64,000 bases of DNA from Euphorbia lathyris (GCF_963576675.1 NC_088910.1:109830807-109894806), one strand, 5' to 3'. Numbered from the stretch's first letter, positions 31,774 to 43,779 are shown. Notes: a model not told the origin generated them from the letters alone. Numbers and translations are program-made.

Positions 31774-33119
31774 TTGGTCCCTTGTTTAGTTGCAAGTATA
31801 GTTTCAAGGGGGGGTTAGGAACTATTTAAACTTTTTTCGCAATTTAGGCAGACTTCTTTTTCTAAAGAAAAAGGTTTGAACAGCGGCGCAGAGTAAACAG
31901 CAAGATACTGGCTTAGTCAACAGGTGACTAGGTCAGTTCCTCAGCTTGAGTCAGGAGATAGCACTTGGAGTCTATTCCTGAACTCAGACGTTCAACGCGC
32001 ACAACTCAACTTGACCTCTTTACTTGGTCAGTTTTGATTATTTAAAGCAAGCAATATAAATTAAGAGTTAAGGTTTAGAAATACTTCACTCAGCAGATTT
32101 ATCTAGGTTCGGCTTCTTCTAAGCCTACGTCCTGTCCCCGGAACACTTCCGAGATTTCGAATTCTCTACTGAGCTCTTTAAAGGTAGAGCCTCAAACCTT
32201 TTACAATATCAGCAATTGAGTATGACAAGAGTACCTTTCTCTATACTTCTACTCAATCCTAATCTCTCCGCTGAGTACTTAAAACCGAGTACCCAGCCTC
32301 TCCTTTCTACTTCTAGAAATGATAAAGATTTGTCCTAAACAACAATTGCTAGAACACCTTAGATGATTGAAGATCAATCACTCTAGACTTTTACACAAAT
32401 GAATAAACTTGTAGTGTAAGAATTTGCTTTGCTTTTGATGGAGAACTTTTATATACGTTTGGTCAGCGCAACGGCTTTTGCTCAAAGTTCTCTGAAGAAT
32501 GTGGATTCTGAATGCTCTATTTATAGAGAGCTGTGAGAGCTTCTGGTTATTTCGAATTTCGAAATAACCGTTGGAGGGAAACGGCTACAAGTCGCTTTCA
32601 CTGAGTCTGCCAGCAGTTCTCTTTAGCCAATCAGATTCCAGCGTCTTCTGTTCTTCGGTCAGTGAGTCAGTATGTTCCACCATTTTGGGTAATGTCAACC
32701 AGACAGCTTGTTGTGTCTTTTGACCTTTACCTAATGAGGAAATACTTTGTCTGGAAGCTGTCTTATGGTCAGTAGCTGTCCTGCACGTTTTGTCGAGACA
32801 GCTCAGCAGCTTCATACCGAAGTTGTCTACGTGGATCTTCTCGATCCTTCTTTACTCAGCATGCGTTTCATCACTTTAACGGCGACGTTTTGGAGATACG
32901 CGGGCTGAGTGATCTTTGGCTTGTTTGACTTGGGCCTTGATTTCCATATAGGGCTTGAGCCTTATGATCTTTATGTCTTATGATAAATTATAAACTCAAC
33001 ATTGAACAAACACATTAGTAACACTAAATCAAAGCATTTAAACTTAGTGTGTTATAGAATATTTACTTTCACTTAATTAATTTTGTCAAATCAAAATCCT
33101 GTGGAAAGGTGTTTCAACA
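31774..33119 (-). repeat. 5' LTR of Sirevirus 1
   Basis: 1346 bases, TGTTG...CAACA ends. Two bases shorter than the 3' LTR (a TA deletion near 31800), with about seven substitutions. A TATAAA-type promoter is plausible (TCTATAAATAGAGC near 32518 in reverse complement). Confidence 0.95.
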
Positions 33120-33503
33120 AAACTGTCATACTGTAATTATGTTCCAACGACAGAATTTAATACAAATTATATCAAGTGAATTACGTTATGATGACAGTCG
33201 AGAAAACAAAAACTGTCATAACATTAACATAACACCTCCATTTTAACTTAATATTTTGACAGATTATTTAAAAATGGTGTCATGAGAACATATATTCCGT
33301 GACAGTTGTTATTAGATAATCCGTATATAAGTAGTGGTCAGATGACATGTCGCTATTTGGTCGCTGTCATGTGAGGCTATTACGGATGACAGAACGTGAC
33401 CATCATCTGAAGCATCAACAAACAGCAGTGAGCCCCGTGACAGTTTTATATCTTGCGGGATGATGGTTTTTAACCGTCATCTGAAGGGGTTTTTGGCATA
33501 GTG

Positions 33504-33740
33504 ATGCTCCACGTGTCATTATTTATTTCCTACGGTATCAGTTGTGCTTTCAATTTTTACTATTTGTTTGTTTTGGGGTTTTTTAAAGTAAGTTGTTGGG
33601 TCCGAAGGCTCTTAATGCCCAACATGGCCACTTGATCTGAAGGCTCTTAATGCTGCACGTGTCATTATTTATTTCCTACGGTATCAGTTGTGCTTTCAAT
33701 TTTTACTATTTGTTTGTTTTGGGGTTTTTTTAAAGTAAGG
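33504..33740. repeat. Tandem duplication (~147 bp) of the CACTA target
   Basis: The block from about 33594 (GTTGGGTCCGAAGGCTC...) to 33740 repeats the target sequence of the CACTA element: its left half equals 19855-19912 and its right half equals 33504-33593. So two tandem copies existed, and the CACTA transposon inserted into the first. Differences are few (for example GGTCA/GGCCA and GCTCC/GCTGC). Confidence 0.85.
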
Positions 33741-34454
33741 TAAAGTAACTGTATGTGTTTGTTTGTTTTGAGTTACAAGGGGAATTGTAAGTGATGGAGC
33801 TATGATTATCAACTTTACTTTCCTATCAACTTCTTATTTTATTTCCATCACTCCATGTTTAATATAAATACTTTATTTTAAGAGTATAAAAGTAATTTAT
33901 AATTACCCTTATCTTACTTTCCCTTCAAACCAAATACAACAACATTATCAAACCATCACTTATCTATATTGTTTCCAAACACATCAAGATATTTCATAGA
34001 CCGTTACCATAGTTTACTCTTTTTATCTTGCCTTATCATATCTTATTAACACTCAATCTAAATAAAAAAATATTTAAATATCAAATAATAAAATATATTT
34101 AAAATGTTTGATTGTCTTACTCAACAAATAGTGGCGATACATTTATACAAAACTTCTACCCCGAGCACTTTTTTCTAGATGGATTGACATTGCCTTTTCA
34201 TGGCCCTTTATTACTGTTAATAGTTTGAACAATAAAAAGATTTTTTCACCTCTGACCATCAAATGAAATGTGAATAACACGTCCTTCCCACCGCTTAGAA
34301 AGAAAAGAACTTAAATCAAAATACTAAATAGCATGCAAAATTCTATTTGACCAAATTTGGAATTAATCAACCAAATTTGGATCCAATTCAGGATTTTTCT
34401 TGGAAACTAAACATGAGGGTTGCACTTGTTGTGGGACTTAACTTGAGGAGCAAA
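33741..34454. other. Unassigned AT-rich sequence
   Basis: About 700 bases without a supportable gene. TTTGTTTGTTTTGAG near 33755 and a reverse-like CCAAACACATC near 33980 might be the ends of a small decayed DNA transposon, but the match is too weak to call. Confidence 0.4.
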
Positions 34455-34474
34455 ATGAGGAATCCACCCGAGAA

Positions 34475-34624
34475 ATGGCTCGAACTATTTATTCGATCGC
34501 AAACATTTCTGGAACACCTCTAACAGAGGGACAAATAATCAATTTTGAAAGAACTTATTATCAATCTCTTTCAGATATGAATCTATTTGATTCAGAAGGG
34601 AAGAACTTGCATCAGTACCATTGA
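34475..34624 (+). pseudogene. ycf2: Plastid ycf2 fragment in the nucleus (NUPT)
   Basis: A 49-codon open stretch with [10 protein letters not shown] and Ser-Asp-Met-Asn-Leu followed by [10 protein letters not shown], recognisable as part of the large plastid protein Ycf2. The rest of the 2000-residue gene is absent, and the frame stops right after Gln-Tyr-His. A non-functional nuclear insertion of plastid DNA. Confidence 0.8.
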
Positions 34625-34638
34625 TAAATTAAGTGAAG

Positions 34639-34683
34639 GTACGGAAAAAGAGGGACTCGAACCCTCGGTAAACAAAAGCCTAC
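34639..34683 (-). pseudogene. trnS-GGA: 3' half of plastid tRNA-Ser (probably GGA) in the nucleus
   Basis: On the minus strand it reads GTAGGCTTTTGTTTACCGAG, then GGTTCGAGTCCC and CTCTTTTTCCGTACC: variable arm, T loop (TTCGAGTC) and acceptor 3' strand of plastid trnS-GGA. The D arm and anticodon half are missing, so it cannot fold. It lies 15 bases from the ycf2 fragment, whereas the two are far apart in plastid genomes. Confidence 0.75.
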
Positions 34684-34731
34684 AGAGATTGCAAAGGGGT
34701 TTTCTTTTTCTTTTTTACTCCTTAATATATT

Positions 34732-34867
34732 TTGAAGATTGCTACTAGATTCTGCGAACTAATCTATGTCATTCTTAAAGAGTGAAAGCCATTTTCGATT
34801 TGAAGATTGCTACTAGATTCTGCGAACTAATCTATGTCTTTCTTAAAGAGTGAAAGCCGTTTTCGAT
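34732..34867. repeat. Two-copy 68-bp tandem repeat
   Basis: Two adjacent copies (34732-34799 and 34800-34867) beginning TTGAAGATTGCTACTAGATT, differing at two or three bases. Immediately right of the plastid insertion. Confidence 0.9.
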
Positions 34868-34899
34868 AGATAAAATGGAACATTGTATTGTTGATGGAT

Positions 34900-36235
34900 A
34901 ATCTTATCCTCTAATGAGAATAGTCTTATTATGTTGATGAGTTGGATAATCTTATTTTCTAAAAGAGGTGGCAGCAGTTTCTGCCCTAATAATGTCATGG
35001 CATCATTTATTGGTTGTTTGCCTTCTTTTGATAGTAAAATCTGTACTGTGAAGTTCTCTCTATTCTTAGATAATTGGGTATCTACTGAAACATGTTGAAT
35101 ATTATTTACTTTTCTTTTTTTTTTTAGTATTAGATTTTGCTTAACTGTCCTTAAGAGTTTTCAGTCTAGCAAGACTTATTTTTATTTAAATTTTATTTTA
35201 TTTTTACATTGTTAGTCATATTCATGTAGGCGAATAATCTCAACTCTTTAACCATTTTCTTCTTTGATTATTAACATTTTTCTTGTTAAGACCTTTTTCT
35301 TATCGTGAGAAGAAATATAAGAATTTCACCAGTCTAACCTGATAGTAAAGCTTGTACTACTCTAACACCCAAGAAATCTTTGTAATTGTTTCTTATCTTA
35401 TTTCATCTGGAAACTAATTAGTAAATTTTCAACTTCTATTAATCGGTTTTATCGTTCCATGGTCAATATCATACCATAGGAATTTAACTTTAGTTTGGAA
35501 AGACTGCATTTTTAGTGGAAGATACTACTAATCCATTGGTTGCTAACATTATAGAATTTCTTTAAATGACTTTCGTGATGATTAATCAAAGTTGAGAATA
35601 TTAGTACATCATCGATATAAACTATTGAAAATTTGGTCAAAAGTTTCAGAATGTCATTCATAATATTTTGAAATTCTGAGGAAGCATTCTTCAAACCAAA
35701 AGATACATTAAATCATATTTTAGATCTTTCTTTTTCTTCATTTTGAATCAATCAAAATCCTGGTTTCATGTCGAACTTTGAATTTTTTTTCATTATAAAG
35801 CTCTTTAGTAAATCTCTTTTATTAGGTACCATCTTTTATTAGCTTGCACAATTTGCTTGCATGACACCTTATGCGCATCTCTCTTTCTTAATTTAATGTT
35901 GGCTTAGTGGTAAGTTGTTTTAGTGTAAAAAAGAATTCTTTAGTGACTGTACTAAAAAACCCGTGCGGTGGAGGTTTGCTAAAAAAATTTGATTTGGCTA
36001 GAAGAGAAGGGACATGATTTCTAATCCATTGAAATACTTTGTTTAAGAGTTTATAAATAATGACTAATCTCAAAGTACCTCTTTCTATTTCTAAAAAAAA
36101 GTAGAATATGACCATATATAGACTTGAAATCTTTAGTTAAAGTTTCATCTTTTAAATTTTCAATCACTTTTCTGCTAATTTTCTCTAAATCTTTTGACAT
36201 GTCAATAGCTCTAGATCTAATAGGAATTTTCTTTG
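34900..36235 (-). pseudogene. Decayed polymerase of a second, older caulimovirid
   Basis: Minus-strand RT fragments broken by stops and frameshifts. Reading 5' to 3': a pre-RT segment with Ala-Ile-Asp-Met-Ser-Lys (about 36200); Glu-Arg-Gly-Thr-Leu-Arg-Leu-Val-Ile and Asn-Lys-Val-Phe-Gln-Trp-Ile-Arg (36115-35990); then Ser-Glu-Phe-Gln-Asn-Ile-Met-Asn-Asp-Ile and the catalytic Tyr-Ile-Asp-Asp (about 35600). These wordings are typical of petuvirus/florendovirus-type caulimovirids and differ from copies A-C. Downstream to ~34900 only weak traces remain. A Gypsy origin is less likely. Confidence 0.65.
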
Positions 36236-36239
36236 AGGT

Positions 36240-36625
36240 TGTTTAAAGAAGGTGGAATTCCTTTGCCTGGTCCATTAGTGTATAGAAGGCCCATTAGGAG
36301 GTTAATTTACTTAACCAATACCGGACCAGATATCACTTGTTCGGTGAATACATTGAGCCAGTTACTATCAAAGCCTACTAACATACACCTTCAGGCAGTA
36401 AAAAGGGTTTTACAATATATCAAAGGAGATCCAGGGAAGGTTTTTCTCTATTCTACCAAATCAACAATAGCTTTGAAGGCTTTTTTAGATGCTGATTGGG
36501 AAACCTTTGTAGACACCAGGAGATCTATAACTCGTTTCTGTGTTTTATTAGGAAATTCATTAGTGTATCAGAGGAGCAAAAAACAAGCCACAATATCTAG
36601 ATCCTCTACAAGAGCAGAGTATTGA
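36240..36625 (+). pseudogene. Copia RT/RNase H fragment
   Basis: About 125 codons of the Copia RT-RNase H junction: Leu-Ile-Tyr-Leu-Thr-Asn, Pro-Asp-Ile, Ala-Val-Lys-Arg-Val-Leu-Gln-Tyr-Ile-Lys, Ala-Asp-Trp and Lys-Lys-Gln-Ala-Thr. It breaks off at the RNase H Ala-Glu-Tyr at 36625, exactly where the LTR-like repeat begins. Different lineage from the Sireviruses. Confidence 0.85.
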
Positions 36626-36626
36626 T

Positions 36627-37770
36627 GCGAGACCCAACTAGCGGATCTCGGCAACTAAGGGATAAGTGTACCCCGTCATATAAAGTAATAAATCTGGTTA
36701 AGTCCAGGTATCGAATCCACGGGATTTATACCCATAAGTATTAAACTACTCAGTTCTATCTGTTATCTAGGCGGTGAATACTTTAGATTTGATTTGGGTA
36801 ACAACTATAAACTACTCCTAAATTATGGGTGAGACAATTTTCATGTATTTCAAGCCATTATGGAATGATATGGATGGTTTTAAGTTACAACACGTGATAA
36901 ACAATATTTTAGAATATATACGAGTAACAATTTACTCTTGCAAAGACGACTACATGCAAACTGACCAACTCTATGAGGTTCTTAGATCACGGTTCCTTCT
37001 TAAGGCCACTTTAATTCATAGGTTCAGAAAATAGGACCCGTAAGTTCCGTGGCTTGTCAATTCCTACGGTTTCCGGTTTGCCAATTTCGGTAAGGCAACA
37101 CCTATATGAATCCTAATTTAATTCGGAGTTCGTAATCAACCTACACAGTAATCAATTATGAGAATCAAAGCAAGAAATAAACATTAACAAGTATAGTGAA
37201 ACTGAAAACCGTAAACCATATATTATAACTGTGAAGAATGTAAAACGAAATACAACCAAGTCTAGCATATAGGAAGAGTACAAACTAATTAACAAGTAAA
37301 AAGGGAAGAAGAATCAGCTCTTTGAACTAGCTAACCAGACTCAAGGCCGTCGCTTCGGACTTGGAGGTGGAACTCTCGAGCTTGGGGAATGCGGATGGAA
37401 CATAACTTCGACAGAGTAAGGAGAGGATTACACAAGCTCTCAAGGTGTAAGGAACTTTATTACATGGAAATTTAATTTCTAATTGAGTGGTAAAACTTCT
37501 ATTTATGCAAAAAAATCAAGCTCCGGTCATAATTGTAATTACATTAAGTAAGAAGACTTTGAATGTGGAAAGAAGACTTTGAATTTGAAGGAAGACTTTG
37601 AATGTGTGTAAAGGTGGTAAGAAGACTTCGAATTTGATGTAGAAGATGGGCCCCACACGAAATAATGAAGCATATGATGCTTCATTATTTGCTTATTTCT
37701 CCCTTGCAGATTTCACACCCGTGAAAAATTTCCTAGGCTTCAATATGTTTATCAACGTAGATTAATTATT
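36627..37770 (-). repeat. LTR-like interspersed repeat, copy 1
   Basis: Shares several blocks, in reverse orientation, with 43780-44850: the GGTATCGAATCCACGGGATT block, GTAAGTTCCGTGGCTTGTCA, TTGCCAATTTCGGTAAGGCA-type sequence, and a GTCGTCTTTGCA block. A TATA-like box (reverse complement CATAAATAGA near 37500) suggests an LTR. Non-coding apart from chance frames. It abuts the truncated Copia fragment on the left and a Sirevirus fragment on the right. Confidence 0.6.
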
Positions 37771-37789
37771 TGAGTCTGTTACACTTTCA

Positions 37790-38369
37790 ACAGATGACCA
37801 CTGAGCTCTCTAAGGCTCAGAATTCTATCACGTCTTCATCTGAGTGCACAATTGAACAAGTTGCTGAAGACGTCCGGTTACTCAGCATCAACCGTGAGTC
37901 GATAGAGACAGAAGAAAAGAAGACCTATGCCATCTATAAATTTTCCAAAGATATCTATGGGCATGTCAAATATCAAACCCAGCAACGTCATATTTACGAT
38001 GCCTCCATGCTGAAATTACACTATCAATCCTTTGCCAAGATTACTGACTCCATCACTTGGCTAGGAAAGGCACTCGAGTTCATGCTTAGCTGCATGGGTG
38101 TAATTGGCAGTGTTCCAGCATCAAATATGGACGGCGGATTGAAGGTCTTCAAAGTCCTAAAGGAAAGTATGAGTAGTCTTCAAATGTTTTCATCTCGACT
38201 CTCTCATGCTGTTACAGCTTGTCAGTTTCTTGCTCCCGCTCCTGGACCGAGTTCTGATGCTGGCAAAAAGGGGGAGAAAGAACAGAAGGAAAAGGGTAAG
38301 CAAACGGAAGAACAAGGAACTCAACAACAAACGATTAACTCCTCTCCCACTGCCCCAAAACCACCTTAG
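37790..38369 (+). pseudogene. Sirevirus ORF3 C-terminal fragment
   Basis: About 190 codons homologous to the last ~200 residues of the ORF3 at 57271-60210: Ser-Ser-Glu-Cys-Thr-Ile-Glu-Gln, Val-Arg-Leu-Leu, Tyr-Asp-Ala-Ser-Met-Leu-Lys-Leu, and Gly-Lys-Lys-Gly-Glu near the end, over an AAAAAGGGGGAGAAAG purine tract. The N-terminal domain and the rest of the element are missing. It shows that this C-terminal part is a conserved component of the ORF3 family. The sequence to ~38650 is probably the 3' untranslated part of the same element. Confidence 0.75.
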
Positions 38370-38958
38370 CAACAAGGAACCACACAACACTAACAAAAAT
38401 CCAAACAAGTTCAATTCAACACAAAGTATATAGACCTTTTAGTCTAGCGACTTAGCTCTTCTAGCTTTCTGTGCTGAATCATATCTTTTGTTGTGCCTAC
38501 TTGTCTAGTATGTTATATACATGAGAACTTATCTTTCACATATCAAATGTTGACTCAATACTCCGTCTATATTTTATAGCTTATATCTCTAAATGCCATG
38601 TTGAACTTATATTGATCATTCTTATAATGTCTATCACTTTAAAAATCATTGAAAAAATCTTAATTAAAAAATTACTAACAGAAAACCAACATGATATTAG
38701 TAGGTTAATAGTTTAATAATAGATTTATGGTCAAACTTTTGATTTGTCCAGGTTAAAATGTTAATCCAAAAAGGACATAAAGTTTTTCAAGCCATAGTAA
38801 CAGCATTACCTAATTCAGTAATGTATAAATAGATCTAATTCACTTATGAACAAATGAAAATAAAATGTTTTATTAAGATACAATTGTAGATATATTTACA
38901 TCATAAGAATCTTAGAAAGCCCTAATCCTAAGAGAGATATATACAAGTCTCTTTAATT

Positions 38959-41191
38959 TTAATATCCGGCTGGTAAGACAGTCCCTGTAAATTTGGGTTT
39001 GATATTGACACATTCTGCTATTGCACGACTCGGTGTTTTACCAACGTATCGTAGATTAATGCCACCTAAGTCCACTTCTTCACATGGATATTGTTTGCTA
39101 CAAATTAGTTGAATAGCTTTAGGAGTAAAAGAAGTGCCTCTTATATTTTTAAAGGAAATTTTTGAGAGCTTGACATTGGATTGAGTCTGGCAAAATCATC
39201 AAAAAAACACATAAAAAGTTAAATGTTATGAAATAATACAATAAAATTTGTATTAGAAGTATTGTGGTTAAAAAGAAAATTATTCTTATTTTATTTGAGT
39301 AAGTTGTTATACTCTTAATACTTATTAAGGGTGCAACAATACTTTCTTTCTTTTTTCTCTTAATAGATATGATTATAATTATAATTACCTGTTTATTGCA
39401 ATGATTGCTAGGGCAATACATTTGATCAATGAGGATAGGATTGGAGACATTGTTCATGGTAATATCTTCAAACACCATATTAGATGCAATGCTTTTATAC
39501 ATTCCTGGCCAAGTTTTGATCCTAACACCATTATCTGCATTATTGATAACGCATCTCTTAATTGATACCCCGCTCACAGGTTCTTCATTCTGATACTTCC
39601 CTAAACTTCCAATACTAATGCCATGTCCAGGTCCACATGATACGTCAACAATGTTAATTCTTGAGCTACCATCCCCGATTGAAATACAATCATCGCCGGT
39701 ACCAATTTTAGTACTCTCAATGTTTATTCCTTCAGAACGTCCCATATGAATTCCATCGGTATTAGGACTCATTGCGGGTGCTTGTATTATAACGCGTCTG
39801 ATAGTTATGTTACGACACTCTAATAGATTGAAATGGAAATTCTTACTATCCATGGATTTTATGTTCTCCACTATGCCATTCTCAACGTAATCCAGCCTAA
39901 GATTCTGAAAAGAAAAAATATTTTTAGAAATACTTATAATGATTTTAGTTACGTTATTGTTAAAAAAATTATCAATATAAAAATAAGAAAAAGAAGAGGA
40001 AAAAATCATACCATGGGAAGATTCTTGCAATTAGGGTTCTTTTGACAAACGTTGTGTTGCCATGCACGAGATCCATCACCATTTAATATGCCACCTCCTG
40101 TAATTTTGACATTATTAACATGACTCACCCTAATCCAATAGTCTCATGTATGAGCTGCAAGGCTATTTGGTGCTTTTAGATTTCCTTTAATAACAAGAAC
40201 TATTGGAGCTTTGCAAGGACCATTCAAAGATATTTCCCCTAATAAATAATTCCCATTCGGAATAAGAATTTCGCTATATGATGGGCTTCCACAAGCTTCT
40301 TTCCAAGCATTCAACAATGCCTATAAATAAAGTTATCAATCAATTATTTGAATTTATCAAAGTATATGCTTTTATTGTATAGTATAAACAAAGTTAAACA
40401 TAGCAAATTCCAACAATGTCTTCATAAAATGATATATTGTCCTTCTATTAGTTTTTTTTTTAAATCCTGATTTTTTTTTTGTCAAAATTGAAAAAATTAC
40501 ACACTCAAAATATCATTCATGAACCTTTTTAATACTAATAGAAACAAGAGAAAATTCAAAAGGCTTGTTTATCTTCTTCGGTAAAAGAATTACTCAAGAA
40601 AGGATGATCTTCACATATTACGTATCAAACTGATTTGAAATTCTAGACAATTCGATAGGATCCTACGTGGACATCAAATTTTAAGGTTTCAATTTTTTTA
40701 CTTTTTAATGTGTAACAATCATGTTACTTCATTTTTAATAAAGTACTAATTACTTTGCAAATAATTACTGTCGGATGGTTCCGATAATAATGACAAAGTC
40801 ACATTGCTCTATAAAAATAAAGACAAGTTTATAAGTAAATAAAAATTGTAACATATTTTTGGAGAAATAATTAAGAAAAACTATAACTTAATATACATAC
40901 TATAAGGATAATTAATATCTATAAATCATACTTACCAAAAACAAATATCTATAAATCATAAAGCGCAAATGAAAAAAAAGTTATATATATATCATTTTAA
41001 TTAGTTTGATGGAAGATTTTAGTTGAAATAAAGATAATATTGATGTATAAACACAAATTAATAACCTGATTGATATTTGAGGTTTGGCTAGCTTTACCAC
41101 CATATTTTGTAATATCGAAGATAGCTGCCTCTACAATTGAACCTAACAATAATAAGAAGGGAATTGTAAAATAATTGATGATTGGACTCAT
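38959..41191 (-). pseudogene. Polygalacturonase (GH28) pseudogene, copy 1
   Basis: Four exons on the minus strand: 41191-41066, 40320-40012, 39904-39389 and 39186-38959, same structure as the copy at 46535-48718. A TGA at 40144-40146 replaces a Gly codon in exon 2, truncating the protein before all catalytic motifs. The final Cys codon TGT is also changed to TAT. Otherwise exon 3 still encodes Asn-Thr-Asp-Gly, Gly-Asp-Asp-Cys, Gly-His-Gly and Arg-Ile-Lys. Recently inactivated. Confidence 0.88.
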
Positions 41192-42483
41192 CTTTAATGA
41201 TTTTCCAATTCCCTTAATTTTCTACTTACTCTACTAGATATATTTATACTTGTAATTTATCATTCAATTTGCGGTAATTTCTATAAGCATGCTATTTTTT
41301 ATAATTTTAGTCGTTTATTGTTTAGAATTAATGGTAAGATTTTAGTTAAGAACAAGTCAAGCATGTTTGTTTTAATTTTCTACCAATTTTCTGTTTTCAT
41401 TTCCTTCATATATATCATTCGTGGAATGTATGTCTAAATTAAGATTCATTTCCTAATAATTTTATAATATTTTATTATAATTATTTCATTATATTATTTT
41501 TACCATCTTTTTTAAGAATTAGTTATTATTCGATTTGAGGAAATAAATAGAAGAGTTTGACTAATTTAAATCTAACTTTGATATCAGGGTTGTGTGGCTT
41601 GTCACTTGGCTCGATAAATGCTCAATCGTGTTCAGCTCGATTTTCAAAACGAACCGAACTAGAGCATGACAAAGTTCAGCTCAAAACTTCGAAAGCAGAT
41701 TTGATTACATGTTCATAAATAAGTTCATAAATAAGTTCGATTATAATGTTCATAAAAGACTCAAGAGCAAACTAGGTTCGATTATATTTTTTAATAATAT
41801 CATAATTATTATTTTAAAAAGAGGGAGATAATAAAGAACATGTCCTTATGGTCGTGGTCGTTAACCTACCTCGGGCTACACCGTAATCCTCTTCTATCGA
41901 TAAACCGATGGGAATCACCTATTCTTTCCTAAAAGCCACGAACCTTACCCTTAAACTAGGAAAACTAATGTTGGACGAACTCGCCACATAATTTCATCTA
42001 AAATTTTTTATGATGGATCGGGACCAGTATTGGTTCCAGCTATTCAAATGTTGACATGTCAGCTAAACCGCTGACGTGTAAGCATTTGGGTTCTCGGATC
42101 AATACTAGCCTTGGTCCACCAAATAATTTCTCAAAAAATAAATGAGAAGTAATTAATAATTAGACTATAATATTTATTGGTTGGATCACCACTAGAAATA
42201 CGTTGGAAAAATATTTTTATTATTGACTATGATTTATTAGACTTTGTAAGTTTTTTATTTACACATATCATTTTTCAATAAAAGGTTACATCTCAATTTT
42301 CATTCATTCAATTCATTACCCCCTATACAATGAAATTAATTTCTCACATATTGAGTTAATTGTTTAATTGATTTTTAGTATAATTGTAATTACATTATAA
42401 TTATCCATAAATTAATTAAACTAATTAGAATATAAATTGGAAATATAAATATTTATTCTATAAGTATTTATATTATAACCTGA
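41192..42483. other. Upstream region of polygalacturonase copy 1
   Basis: About 1.3 kb of AT-rich 5' flank shared with 48719-50022. A TATA-like TATATTTATA lies at about 41238-41247 on the coding side. A GTTCATAAATAAGTTCATAAATAAG direct repeat occurs near 41710. No other gene seen. Confidence 0.5.
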
Positions 42484-42484
42484 C

Positions 42485-42530
<46 letters not shown>
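42484..42530. repeat. (AT)n microsatellite
   Basis: About 43 bases of AT repeats at the boundary between the duplicated segment and a Mutator-like element. Similar, shorter AT runs sit at 50023-50042 and 52519-52546, each exactly at an element end, suggesting AT-rich target preference. Confidence 0.95.
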
Positions 42531-42532
<2 letters not shown>

Positions 42533-43620
42533 GAGAGATCAGGTGTGACACATTTCTTATGGTGTGACAATGACCAATTTTGTAATTAACCAGGAGAATG
42601 TGACAAATTTGTAAATTAAAGGAAAGAGAAAATTGTTTTATTTCTTTTCTTTAAAATGCATTTTCTCGACTTTTCCAACTTCGTTTTTCAAAAACTTTTA
42701 TACCGTTGGACTTGTCTTAATTAGACGATCATTTTAAGATCCCAGAACCTCAGGTAAAAAAAATTCCGATGAATAGAATCTTGCGATTTGTTTTTTTGTG
42801 AGAAAAAAAATATCCAGAAAATTTTCAAAAAATTCCTGAAAATGTAGAACATCATTCTGAGAACTTAATTGTTGACTCAAAGTGAGATTCCTTACGGTTT
42901 AGTCCCAAATCAACGGAATCCGGCGATTAGGTGGGCGTTTTCCAGCGAGAAAACAGAAAGTACCCATAAAATTCACAAAAAAATTCAGAAAATAATATAT
43001 TGGGTCAAAACCGTAAGAAATCTCGTTTTGAGCCAAAAATTAAAGTTCCATAAATGATGTTTTACATATTTTAGAATTTTTAGATAATTTTCTGGGCACT
43101 TTTTGGTCTTACCTTTCAGCACTATGTGTTGCAATATTTTGTTGGAACAATATAAGTATTCTGTTGGAACAATATAACTATTCTGTTGGAACAATATAAT
43201 TATTCTGTTGGAAGAATATAAGAATTAGAATTATTTTCTAAATAATATAACTAATATAAATTTGAAGATACTATATTAAATACTAAGAAACAAAAATGAA
43301 ATTGAAGACATAGATAATAAAATTGATTTGGAATAATTGGTAAACTGATTTATTATGTTGGAACAATATAAGTATTATGCTGAAATAATAGAACTATTTT
43401 GTTGAAAAAATTGGTACGCTGATTTATTCTGTTGGACGAGTCTAATAGTATAAAAAATTTCGAAAAACGAGGTTAGAAATGTCGGGAAAATGTATTTTAA
43501 AGAAAAGAAATAAAACAATTTTCTCTATCATCTTTTTCCTTTTATTTACAAATTTTCCACCTTGCCCTTTTCAATTATCATCAAAACTGACATGAAATGA
43601 GCTTATGGTGTACATATTTT
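42531..43620. mobile_element. Non-autonomous Mutator-like element (long TIRs), copy 1
   Basis: Begins GAGAGATCAGGTGTGACA. The left arm, including GAAAATTGTTTTATTTCTTTTC and TATACCGTTGGACTTGTC, is repeated inverted at 43435-43590, so arms are several hundred bases long. The interior includes inverted TTACGGTTTAGTCCCAA / CAAAACCGTAAGAAATC units and the repeated GTTGGAACAATATAA motif (43140-43215, 43354-43436). No coding capacity. Related to 50040-52525 and to the element that starts at 52545. Confidence 0.7.
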
Positions 43621-43779
43621 AAGTTCAAGAGGCTTTCTTGTGCACGAGTATTGCAGAAATTAATATAAACACTATTATTAGACTTTGGTTCCTCAACTAC
43701 AGTATTATAGGATCCTTCCATCGTGCATTGTTAAGCCTTTGAATGTTGTTAATTCGTCTCTTAGCCATAGCTTTAACAT

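Larger units (their letters stand above)
22797..33119 (-). mobile_element. Sirevirus-type Copia LTR retrotransposon 1 (near-complete)
   Basis: 10.3-kb element on the minus strand. 5' LTR 31774-33119, primer site 31759-31771, gag, pol, extra ORF3, polypurine tract, 3' LTR 22797-24144. The 5-base target duplication AAACT is perfect (22792-22796 and 33120-33124). The LTRs differ by one 2-base indel and about seven substitutions by eye, so the insertion is recent. Sirevirus placement rests on the pol type, the TGTTG...CAACA LTR ends, the repeated polypurine tracts and the ORF between pol and 3' LTR. Confidence 0.93.
38657..42530. repeat. Segmental duplication copy 1 (polygalacturonase locus)
   Basis: Direct copy of 46232-50040, offset about 7575 falling to about 7527 after a ~48-base difference near 40910. 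High identity throughout coding, intron and flanks. Left edge abuts the Sirevirus ORF3 fragment; right edge is an (AT)n run followed by a Mutator-like element that copy 2 also has. Confidence 0.92.

Noticed and set aside
39149..40030. 293-codon and 260-codon (46823-47605) single-exon readings of polygalacturonase
   Set aside because: They run through clear GT...AG introns at both ends; the spliced four-exon model restores the full family domain.
41581..41830. Possible hAT or other DNA transposon in the polygalacturonase upstream region
   Set aside because: Short repeats of GTTCATAAATAA only; no terminal inverted repeats or target duplication could be defined.
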